Source: Clostridia bacterium
GTDB taxonomy: Bacteria > Bacillota_A > Clostridia > Oscillospirales > CAG-272
DNA length: 16,530 nucleotides
Direction of reading: 5' to 3'
Assembly: GCA_017547395.1 (NCBI GenBank)
Contig: JAFYPS010000076.1
Location: 1 to 16,530, forward strand
Below are positions 7,338 to 13,728 of the stretch, piece after piece (the stretch's first letter is position 1; each line of letters starts with the position of its first letter). Position numbers and translations under genes: made by a program. The notes under the pieces were generated by a model that searched no databases, was not told the origin of the DNA, and was given only the letters and a program-made list of their open reading frames with translations.

Positions 7338-8723
7338 ATGAAAGGGCAGAACAGCTGGAGCTATGCTCCGTACCGACCGTTTCTTTTTGAGGTCGGCGAT
7401 ATATACGTTTGCAGAATAGTTCCGAAAGCCGATGCTATTCATCTTGAATGGCTTGATTGCGGCTTCGATGGCTACGACGTTTTCTTCCGCGTACGCGGAA
7501 ACGGAGATTTTATTCTTTGCGGAAGTACCAAGAAGTGCGAATTTGATATCAATTGGCTTTCGCCTGAAACCGAGTACGAGTTTTTAGTCGCCGCGGGTGA
7601 AAAAAAGAGCCGCGTGCGCCTTGCACGTTGCGGCGAAAGCGTAGGTAGCGTGGTAAACTATCTTCACCCCGAGGACGGTGCATACTCCTATTCGGGCAAG
7701 TATCTTTGCTCGCCCTCGCTGCTTATTCATCCCGACGGATATATGCTTGCTTCGATGGACGTTTACGAGAGCAAAGCACCGCAGAATTTAACTCTTATTT
7801 TCCGCTCGGATGACGGCGGCGAAAGCTGGCATTACGTGAGCGAGCTTTCCCCCTGCTTCCGGGGAAAGATATTCCTACATAAGGGCGAAATCTATATGCT
7901 TGCCTGCTCAACCGAGTACGGTGACCTGCTGATTTCCAAATCGACAGACGGGGCAAAGACCTTTTCGGCACCGATTTCTCTCCTTCGCGGAATGAACGGC
8001 AAAAACGGAAGCGTCGGTGTGCATAAAAATCCGCAGAACGTAGTCCGCTATAACGGAAGAATTTACGAAACTCTTGAGTGGGGAAGCTGGGGTAATAAAG
8101 AGTACTGCCATGCCGCAATGGTTATGTCCTGCGATGAAAACGACGACCTGCTCGTGCCTGAAAACTGGCACTTTACCGAGCCGCTTAAGTACAGTCCCGA
8201 CTGGGATGGCGTTTCGGTTTACCCCGACGGCAAAGACGCCACTATCGAGGGAACGCTTTGCGTTGCGCCAAACGGCGAGCTTTATAACGTTATGCGCTAT
8301 CAGTCAAAGGAGAAAAAGGTTCTCGCATATCATGTCAATAAAAACGATCACGATGCTCCGCTCGAATACTCGCACGCCATTGATTTTGCGGGAAATCAGT
8401 CAAAGTTTATGATAAAGTTTGACGAGGTGACAAATAAGTATTATTCTATCATCTGCCGCCGCATTGACGAGCCCGGCACACGCCGCAATCTGCTTTCGCT
8501 CGTTTCATCGGACGATATGAAAAACTGGGAGCTTGTATGCGACCTCATCGACCGCCGTTATGAGGATAAGGAAAAGGTAGGCTTTCAGTACGTTGATTTT
8601 GAATTTCTCGGTGATGACATTGTTTACCTGTGCCGCACGGCAATGAACGGCGCGCATACGTTCCACGATTCAAATTATTCTACCTTCCACAGAGTAAAAG
8701 ATTTTAGAAAAAACGGCATTTAA
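7338..8723 (+). CDS. Sialidase-like Asp-box beta-propeller protein
   Basis: This is a 461-residue protein without a signal peptide. Residues about 15-105 resemble a fibronectin-III-like beta-sandwich (LEWLDCGFDGYDVFFRVRG, then LSPETEYEFLVAAGE). The rest has the repeated short-strand pattern of a six-bladed propeller. Asp boxes are visible at 157-164 (SDDGGESW) and 202-209 (STDGAKTF), with a degenerate one at 391-397 (SDDMKNW). Such repeats are typical of sialidases (GH33) and related exo-hydrolases. I could not place the full arginine triad or a clear FRIP motif, so true sialidase activity is uncertain. It follows the aldolase gene by 10 bases, with an AAGGAGAG ribosome binding site spanning the junction, so the two are cotranscribed. 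A cytoplasmic location implies an imported oligosaccharide substrate. The last codons form the left arm of the terminator. Confidence 0.72.
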   Translation: MKGQNSWSYAPYRPFLFEVGDIYVCRIVPKADAIHLEWLDCGFDGYDVFFRVRGNGDFILCGSTKKCEFDINWLSPETEYEFLVAAGEKKSRVRLARCGESVGSVVNYLHPEDGAYSYSGKYLCSPSLLIHPDGYMLASMDVYESKAPQNLTLIFRSDDGGESWHYVSELSPCFRGKIFLHKGEIYMLACSTEYGDLLISKSTDGAKTFSAPISLLRGMNGKNGSVGVHKNPQNVVRYNGRIYETLEWGSWGNKEYCHAAMVMSCDENDDLLVPENWHFTEPLKYSPDWDGVSVYPDGKDATIEGTLCVAPNGELYNVMRYQSKEKKVLAYHVNKNDHDAPLEYSHAIDFAGNQSKFMIKFDEVTNKYYSIICRRIDEPGTRRNLLSLVSSDDMKNWELVCDLIDRRYEDKEKVGFQYVDFEFLGDDIVYLCRTAMNGAHTFHDSNYSTFHRVKDFRKNGI

Positions 8724-8736
8724 AATGCCGTTTTTT
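8708..8736 (+). terminator. Terminator overlapping the gene end, stop codon in the loop
   Basis: AAAAAACGGCATT (8708-8720) pairs perfectly over 13 bases with AATGCCGTTTTTT (8724-8736). The three-base loop is exactly the TAA stop codon (8721-8723) of the sialidase-like gene. The left arm encodes its final residues, and the T-run forms the 3' arm. Confidence 0.9.
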
Positions 8737-8737
8737 C

Positions 8738-8766
8738 TTTACATATCAAATATGCGGTGATATAAT
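8738..8766 (+). promoter_or_regulatory. Sigma-A promoter of the SGNH hydrolase gene
   Basis: The -35 box TTTACA (8738-8743) begins two bases after the terminator. A 17-base spacer leads to a perfect TATAAT (8761-8766), with an extended TG at 8758-8759. The transcript start is predicted near 8773, only about 27 bases before the ATG at 8800. Confidence 0.85.
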
Positions 8767-8799
8767 TAAGGCAACTTGAAATACTCGGAGGACTTGTGT

Positions 8800-9468
8800 A
8801 TGAAGCTCAAAGGACTTAAAATCAATTTTCTCGGCGACTCGATTACCGAGGGCGCAGGCACAAGCGGCAAAGATAAGATTTTTCATGCACTGCTTAAGGA
8901 AGAGTGCGGACTTGCCGAGGCGCGCAATTACGGAATCGGCGGAACAAGAATAGCAAGACAGCAGGGCTCTTCCTGGCGTGAATGGAACGAGCGTTGGGAC
9001 GAAAATTCTTTCTGCGAGCGCTTTGACAAAATGGATGACGATGCAGACGTTATAGTAGTTTTCGGCGGCACCAACGATTTCGGCCACGGTGATGCTCCTA
9101 TCGGCGGTTTTTCCGACCGTACCCCCGACACTTTTTACGGTGCGTGCCACTTCCTGTTCAGAGGACTTATTAAAAAGTATACCGGCAAGCCTATTGTAAT
9201 AATGACTCCTCTTCACAGAATAAACGAGCTTAGAAACACAGGCTCCTGCAAACCTGTGGGATATGCGCCGCTCAAGACCTACGTTGAGATAATCCGTGAG
9301 GTTGCCGAGTATTATTCGCTCCCCGTGCTTGACCTTTACAAGGTCAGCGGACTTCAGCAGGACGTGCCTGAAATCAAAGAGGCGTTTGTGCCTGACGGAC
9401 TTCATCCAAACGATGCCGGCCACGTTATAATCAAAGACAGACTTAAGGGCTTCCTTGAAAGCCTGTAA
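8800..9468 (+). CDS. SGNH/GDSL-family hydrolase (probable carbohydrate esterase)
   Basis: This is a 222-residue protein with all SGNH blocks. Block I is FLGDSITEG with the nucleophile S14. Block II is NYGIGG (oxyanion Gly about 45-48). Block III is VFGGTND (N92). Block V is DGLHPNDAGH with D199 and H202 completing the triad. The family hydrolyses esters of lipids or acetylated sugars. The compact size and glycan context favour a sugar O-acyl esterase, which is inference. There is no signal peptide. The start at 8800 is supported by a CGGAGG site 8 bases upstream. An in-frame TTG at 8776 would leave only a three-base leader. It sits alone between its own promoter and terminator. Confidence 0.9.
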   Translation: MKLKGLKINFLGDSITEGAGTSGKDKIFHALLKEECGLAEARNYGIGGTRIARQQGSSWREWNERWDENSFCERFDKMDDDADVIVVFGGTNDFGHGDAPIGGFSDRTPDTFYGACHFLFRGLIKKYTGKPIVIMTPLHRINELRNTGSCKPVGYAPLKTYVEIIREVAEYYSLPVLDLYKVSGLQQDVPEIKEAFVPDGLHPNDAGHVIIKDRLKGFLESL

Positions 9469-9471
9469 AAC

Positions 9472-9500
9472 AAAAATCCGACTCACCGAGTCGGATTTTT
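9472..9500 (+). terminator. Intrinsic terminator after the SGNH hydrolase gene
   Basis: AAAAATCCGACTC (9472-9484) pairs perfectly with GAGTCGGATTTTT (9488-9500) around an ACC loop. The 3' T-run lies in the right arm. It begins three bases after the stop codon. Confidence 0.92.
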
Positions 9501-9545
9501 AAGTTTCGGGTGAAAAAAGAGACGACAAAACACTTGTTTATTGCA

Positions 9546-9574
9546 TTGACAAATTATGGCGGGAAATATATAAT
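9546..9574 (+). promoter_or_regulatory. Consensus sigma-A promoter of the GtaA-like operon
   Basis: A perfect TTGACA (9546-9551), a 17-base spacer and a perfect TATAAT (9569-9574) form the strongest promoter of the window. The leader from about 9581 to 9616 is AT-rich and carries a CCGGAGGT ribosome binding site at 9605-9612. Confidence 0.93.
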
Positions 9575-9616
9575 GTATTTGTAAAAACATAAATTTATAG
9601 TTATCCGGAGGTTACT

Positions 9617-11548
9617 ATGGCTAACAAATTCAGACCCGTTGCGGTTCCGCTTGTAACGGTAGACCCGTTCTTCTCAATCTGGTCCTGCGCTGACTACCTT
9701 CACGCAGACGTTACCAGAAACTGGACAGAACTTCCCAATCCGCTTGTTATAGGCGTAAAGGCAAACGGAAGACTTTGGTCGATCACCAATTTCGATGCAG
9801 ACGGAATTCCTGCAAGAAACAAAATGGTGCAGAAGTCTCTCAAGGTTACTCCTCTTTCTACCGAGTACGTTTTCAGTTGCGATGACGTAGATGTAAAGCT
9901 CACCTTTACAACTCCTCTTCTTCTCAATCGACCCGACATTCTCTGCCGTCCCGTAAGCTACGTTGCATACGAGATCGAGAGAAAGTGCGCAGAAGAAGTA
10001 TGCCTTGAATTTGTATTCGGCGTAGGCTCACGCGCAACCGTAAGAAACAATAGACAGAACGTTGCTTTCAAGAAGACTCCTTATTCGCTCTGCTGCGGAA
10101 ACACCGTACAGAACGTGCTTTCTTATTCTGCAGACCTTGAGGGTCTCGACTGGGGATATCTCCACCTTTGTGAAAAGGATGCATTTGCGGCAGTTATCGA
10201 CGGCTGTGTTCATCCTACCGCAAACAATATCAGACCCGTTTCCATCAGCTGCGAATATAACGGCTTTAAGGAAAACCCCTATCTTACCTACGCTTCCTGG
10301 GATCTCAGCGGCGTAATCACCCTCGCATACGATGAGGTTAAGCCTATCGAGTACTTCGGCACTCAGGTAGACGAGTACTATACCAGATATTTTGATTCCT
10401 TCGGCGATATGGTTGCGGCTGCAAAGTGCGAGTATCCCGAAATCAAGGCTCTTTGCGACAAGTTCGATGCCGAGCTTATGGGCGAGGCTGAAAAGTTTGG
10501 CGAGGACTATAAGAACCTCACGGCTCTCGCATACCGTCAGGCTGTTTCCGCTCACAAGCTTATCGCTGACGAAAACGGCGACGTTATTTTCCTCTCCAAA
10601 GAGAACGAGTCCAACGGCTGTATCGGTACTCTTGACGTAACTTATCCCTCTATTCCTCTCTTCCTCAAGTACAACCCCGAGTTCGTTAACGGTATGCTCC
10701 GTCCTATCATCAGATATGCAAAGAGCGATGCCTGGATATATGAATTCGCTCCCCACGACGTAGGACAGTATCCTCTTGCAAACGGACAGGTTTACAGTAT
10801 GTATAAGACACCTGCGTACTATACCGCCGAGCAGAAGCGCGGCAAGCAGATGCCTGTCGAGGAATGCGGAAATATGCTTCTTTGCCTTGCGGCAGTTAAG
10901 AAGTATTCCGGCAAGTGCGAGCTCTTTGACAACGACAAGGAGCTTATGAAGCAGTGGACGGACTATCTTGTAGAGTTCGGCTACGACCCCGGCAACCAGC
11001 TTTGCACAGACGACTTTGCGGGACATCTTGCACACAACTGCAACCTCAGCCTCAAGGCTATTCTCGGTATCGCAGCTTATGCATGGCTTTCCGGCGATGA
11101 TTCCTATATGGATATTGCAAAGAAGTATGCTGCACAGTGGGAAATCGATGCAAAGGCTTCTCATGCAGGTACAAGACTTGTATTTGACAATCCCGACGGA
11201 TGGAGCATCAAGTACAACATCGTATGGGACAACTTCCTTGGCTTCGGACTCTTCTCCGAGGAAACCAAGAAGAATGAAATCGAGGTTTACAAGAGCCACC
11301 TCAATCGCTACGGTGTGCCGCTCGATTCAAGAAAGAATTACACCAAGATCGACTGGCTGATGTGGTCTACCTGCATCTACGACGACAAGGAATACACTGC
11401 GGCAGTTTGCGAGAGCATCATTAATATGATCAACGAAACTCAGGAGCGTGTTCCGATTACCGACTGGTATGAAACTCTTGATGCAAAGCACGTTCGTTTC
11501 CAGGCGCGTTCTGTTGTAGGCGGTCTTTACATTAACCTTCTTGACTGA
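9617..11548 (+). CDS. GtaA-like protein (DUF4965/DUF1793; glutaminase-A family, six-hairpin fold)
   Basis: This is a 643-residue protein. The N-terminal part (about 5-270, beginning RPVAVPLVTVDPFFSIWS) matches the beta-sandwich region (DUF5127/DUF4964 type) of GtaA-like proteins. Residues about 295-405 are DUF4965-like (IGTLDVTYPSIPLFLKYNPE, APHDVGQYPLANG). Residues about 410-640 are DUF1793-like, with conserved acids in VEECGNM (E415/E416) and TDDFAGHLAHN (D465/D466), then YNIVWDNFLGFGLF. The fungal namesake is a secreted glutaminase, but the fold is that of six-hairpin glycosidases. Many bacterial relatives sit in glycan loci, so a glycosidase role is equally plausible. There is no signal peptide, unlike the secreted fungal enzyme. 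It is the first gene of a two-gene unit behind a consensus promoter. It appears richer in AAG, AAC, TTC and AGA codons than its neighbours, consistent with high expression. Confidence 0.82.
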   Translation: MANKFRPVAVPLVTVDPFFSIWSCADYLHADVTRNWTELPNPLVIGVKANGRLWSITNFDADGIPARNKMVQKSLKVTPLSTEYVFSCDDVDVKLTFTTPLLLNRPDILCRPVSYVAYEIERKCAEEVCLEFVFGVGSRATVRNNRQNVAFKKTPYSLCCGNTVQNVLSYSADLEGLDWGYLHLCEKDAFAAVIDGCVHPTANNIRPVSISCEYNGFKENPYLTYASWDLSGVITLAYDEVKPIEYFGTQVDEYYTRYFDSFGDMVAAAKCEYPEIKALCDKFDAELMGEAEKFGEDYKNLTALAYRQAVSAHKLIADENGDVIFLSKENESNGCIGTLDVTYPSIPLFLKYNPEFVNGMLRPIIRYAKSDAWIYEFAPHDVGQYPLANGQVYSMYKTPAYYTAEQKRGKQMPVEECGNMLLCLAAVKKYSGKCELFDNDKELMKQWTDYLVEFGYDPGNQLCTDDFAGHLAHNCNLSLKAILGIAAYAWLSGDDSYMDIAKKYAAQWEIDAKASHAGTRLVFDNPDGWSIKYNIVWDNFLGFGLFSEETKKNEIEVYKSHLNRYGVPLDSRKNYTKIDWLMWSTCIYDDKEYTAAVCESIINMINETQERVPITDWYETLDAKHVRFQARSVVGGLYINLLD

Positions 11549-11549
11549 T

Positions 11550-12584
11550 ATGGCTGATTTTATAAAATCTGTTTCCTGTGAGATTCCCCGCGCAACTCAC
11601 GTGCAGGGCATTGCGGTCGATAAGGAAAGAAAGTATATGTATCTTTCCTTTACGACAAGCCTTGTAAAGATGGATATGCAGGGAAATATAATCGGTAGTG
11701 TAAAGGGACTTGCAGGTCACCTCGGATGTATTGCATACAACGAGGAGGACGGCAGAGTTTACGGATCGCTTGAATACAAGCACGATGCTATCGGCAAAAC
11801 GATTCTCGAAAAGTTTTCCGACATAAAGGACGTCGAGGACGGATTTTATATTGCTGTTTTCGACGTTGACAAAATCGACCGTCACGATATGGATGCAGAC
11901 GGGGTTATGACTGCCGTCTATCTTAAAGAGGTAGTAGATGATTTCAAAGCCGACGGCCACAGATACGGCTGCAGCGGCATTGACGGCACTACGATAGCAC
12001 CCGCTATTGGAAAGACGGACGGTGAAAAATTCCTTTACGTAGCGTACGGTATCTACTCCGACCTTGCAAGAAAAGATAACGACAATCAGGTAATTCTCTG
12101 TTATCCCGTAAAGGAGCTTTGCTCCTATGAAAAGCCGCTCAATCAGCTTTCAATGCACAAGAGCGGGCCCGAAAAGCCCTTGCACAAATATTTTGTGTAC
12201 ACGGGTAACACCACGTGGGGAATACAGAACCTTGAGTATGATGCATATCTCGGACGTTTTATCGCGGCTGTGTACAGAGGTAAAAAGGAAAATTTTCCGA
12301 ACTTCCCGATGTATATGATAGACCACGGTGTTTCTGCCGTTGAAGAAACGGTTCGCGGACTTGACTGCGGCGGAGAGGTGCTTTATCTTGCAAAGGACGG
12401 TATCTTTGACGAAAAGAGCGGGGTGTACGGCTATAATTTTCCGCTCGGCTCTACGGGAATGATATCTCTTGGCAACGGCTACTATTATTTTTCAAAGGAC
12501 TGGACCGACAAGGAAAATAACAGAGCAGGTACAAAGATTATCCTTTACCGCTATGATAAAGAAAACGGATTTGTAATTGCATAA
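11550..12584 (+). CDS. Unrecognised beta-propeller-like protein, coupled to the GtaA-like gene
   Basis: This 344-residue protein is not recognised as a named family. It has no signal peptide or membrane segment. The sequence shows recurring short beta-strand units with Gly/Asp turns. Examples are HVQGIAVDKERKYMYLSF, GHLGCIAYNEEDGRVYGSLE, WGIQNLEYDAYLGRFIAAVY and STGMISLGNGYYYFSKDW. These suggest a five- to seven-bladed propeller, as in strictosidine-synthase-like lactonases or glycan-acting enzymes. The start is taken as the ATG at 11550, one base after the TGA of the preceding gene (TGATATG). No good ribosome binding site is visible, so it probably depends on translational coupling. An in-frame TTG at 11541, overlapping the upstream gene, is an alternative. 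The tight coupling to the GtaA-like gene argues that the two proteins work on the same substrate. A role as a hydrolase or lactonase is only a guess. Confidence 0.78.
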   Translation: MADFIKSVSCEIPRATHVQGIAVDKERKYMYLSFTTSLVKMDMQGNIIGSVKGLAGHLGCIAYNEEDGRVYGSLEYKHDAIGKTILEKFSDIKDVEDGFYIAVFDVDKIDRHDMDADGVMTAVYLKEVVDDFKADGHRYGCSGIDGTTIAPAIGKTDGEKFLYVAYGIYSDLARKDNDNQVILCYPVKELCSYEKPLNQLSMHKSGPEKPLHKYFVYTGNTTWGIQNLEYDAYLGRFIAAVYRGKKENFPNFPMYMIDHGVSAVEETVRGLDCGGEVLYLAKDGIFDEKSGVYGYNFPLGSTGMISLGNGYYYFSKDWTDKENNRAGTKIILYRYDKENGFVIA

Positions 12585-12591
12585 ACGTTTA

Positions 12592-12618
12592 AAGGCAAGC
12601 ATTTTTAATGCTTGCCTT
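12592..12618 (+). terminator. Hairpin after the propeller-like gene, no adjacent T-run
   Basis: AAGGCAAGCATT (12592-12603) pairs perfectly with AATGCTTGCCTT (12607-12618) around a TTT loop. The expected T-run is missing; the next bases are GACTTTTG. It may act as an inefficient terminator. The last two bases of the stem also belong to the next -35 box. Confidence 0.7.
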
Positions 12619-12645
12619 GACTTTTGTAAAAGTGAAAGTTATAAT
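12617..12645 (+). promoter_or_regulatory. Sigma-A promoter of the AraC-family gene, overlapping the preceding hairpin
   Basis: TTGACT (12617-12622), a 17-base spacer and a perfect TATAAT (12640-12645) give a strong promoter. The -35 overlaps the right arm of the hairpin at 12592-12618 by two bases. The leader of about 45 bases holds a GGGAGGAAG ribosome binding site at 12678-12686. Confidence 0.88.
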
Positions 12646-12694
12646 AAAGTATAAGCAAGTAATTACATTGGTTTTGTGGGAGGAAGTGTGATAT

Positions 12695-13540
12695 ATGAGC
12701 AGTGAGTTCTATCTTGATTCCTTTGTCCTGTTCCCTGAAAAAGAAAAGGTTTTTGCATTTTTTCCTTCAGCACTTACACCGTTTAAACGTGTTGAAATCG
12801 GATTTAGTGAGCCTATAGAAGATTTTCATATAAAAAGAGACGGTTCGCAGACATACAGTGTGTTTGAGTACGTTGTTTCCGGCAAGGGCGAAATGATTAT
12901 CGACGGGCAGAAATATTTTGCCAAGGCGGGCGATATATTTGTATTGCGCGAGGGCGAGCCTCACGATTATAGTGCAGATCCGAGTGCGCCTATGACAAAA
13001 CTCTGGATAAAGTATGAGGCGGTTTATACAATTCCGATGTTTGATGCCTACGGTGTTCAGACGGGTATATATCACGCGGAGGGTGCGCGCACGTATTTTG
13101 AGAGATTACAAAAGCTGCCTGAAACGAAGTTTTCCGAAATTGAGGCTGCATTTATGGTTTCGGAGTGCGTGAATAAAATCATATATCTTGCCGCGGCGTC
13201 AAAGAGTGTTGATGCTACCTGTGACGAGGTGAGAATCCGCGAGGCACTTGACACCTCTGTTTATCAGAAGATGGACCTTGATCTGCTTGCAAAAAAGCTT
13301 CATATTTCAAAATCCAACATAATAAGAAAATACAAAAAGCGTTACGACATAACTCCTTACGAATATCTTCTCAATCTCAAGATTGAGAATGCGAAAATTA
13401 TGCTGAAAAGCACAAGTATGACTATAAGAGAGATAGCCGAAAGGCTTTGTATTACGGACGAGCATTATTTTTCATCGCTTTTCTGCCGCAGAGTCGGTAT
13501 GCGCCCGCTCGCATACCGAAACGCCAACAGAGATATATAA
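12695..13540 (+). CDS. AraC/XylS-family transcriptional regulator with cupin-like sensor domain
   Basis: This is a 281-residue protein of standard AraC length. Residues about 50-92 carry the cupin-like arm (EYVVSGKGEMIIDGQKYFAKAGDIFVLREGEPH), the usual sugar-sensing part. Residues about 185-281 form the paired helix-turn-helix domain. The first helix-turn-helix is in MDLDLLAKKLHISKSNIIRK. The second is in SMTIREIAERLCITDEHYFS, followed by the hallmark SLFCRRVGMRPLAYR. Regulators of this type usually activate sugar-utilisation genes on binding a ligand. It has its own promoter and a strong terminator. The likely targets are the neighbouring glycan genes, but no operator can be assigned by eye. 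Confidence 0.93.
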   Translation: MSSEFYLDSFVLFPEKEKVFAFFPSALTPFKRVEIGFSEPIEDFHIKRDGSQTYSVFEYVVSGKGEMIIDGQKYFAKAGDIFVLREGEPHDYSADPSAPMTKLWIKYEAVYTIPMFDAYGVQTGIYHAEGARTYFERLQKLPETKFSEIEAAFMVSECVNKIIYLAAASKSVDATCDEVRIREALDTSVYQKMDLDLLAKKLHISKSNIIRKYKKRYDITPYEYLLNLKIENAKIMLKSTSMTIREIAERLCITDEHYFSSLFCRRVGMRPLAYRNANRDI

Positions 13541-13541
13541 T

Positions 13542-13580
13542 AAAACCCCTCTGCATTCCCAAAGAATGCAGAGGGGTTTT
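13542..13580 (+). terminator. Strong intrinsic terminator after the AraC-family gene
   Basis: The 17-base left arm at 13542-13558 (AAAACCCCTCTGCATTC) pairs perfectly with the right arm at 13564-13580, around a CCAAA loop. The right arm ends in TTTT. This is the longest hairpin in the window and probably marks the boundary between the glycan locus and the ABC/DUF1854 unit. Confidence 0.92.
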
Positions 13581-13593
13581 TATGTCGTAAATC

Positions 13594-13659
13594 ACAAAAA
13601 AATCAAGCGAATTTTGTTAATTCCGACTAAAAGTTTGTAGAAACTTACAAAAAATCAAG
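13594..13659 (+). repeat. Direct repeat pair flanking an inverted repeat upstream of the ABC operon
   Basis: ACAAAAAAATCAAG (13594-13607) recurs as ACAAAAAATCAAG (13647-13659), with starts 53 bases apart. Between them lies the inverted repeat AAGTTT-GTAG-AAACTT (13631-13646), overlapped by TTTGTA-GAAACT-TACAAA (13634-13651). They lie just upstream of the presumed promoter and may be regulator sites. The AT-richness means chance repeats are possible. Confidence 0.4.
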
Positions 13660-13666
13660 AAAGAGG

Positions 13667-13695
13667 TTTATTTTTCCAAAATCAAATGGTATTCT
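13667..13695 (+). promoter_or_regulatory. Possible extended -10 promoter of the ABC/DUF1854 operon
   Basis: TATTCT (13690-13695) is preceded by TG at 13687-13688, an extended -10. The -35 position reads TTTATT (13667-13672), which is weak. The predicted transcript start near 13702 excludes the in-frame GTG at 13696 as the start codon and supports the ATG at 13729. Confidence 0.45.
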
Positions 13696-13728
13696 GTGGG
13701 TGAACAAAAGAAATCCGGAGGGCGAGAA

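Noticed and set aside
10028..11299. Long open frame (423 codons) on the - strand inside the GtaA-like gene
   Set aside because: It is fully antisense to a gene with a consensus promoter, a good ribosome binding site and clear family motifs. Its translation has no recognisable domain and a Cys/Val-rich shadow composition.
13696..13728. Upstream GTG start for the ABC exporter
   Set aside because: It directly follows the presumed -10 box and lacks a ribosome binding site, while the ATG at 13729 has CCGGAGGG upstream.
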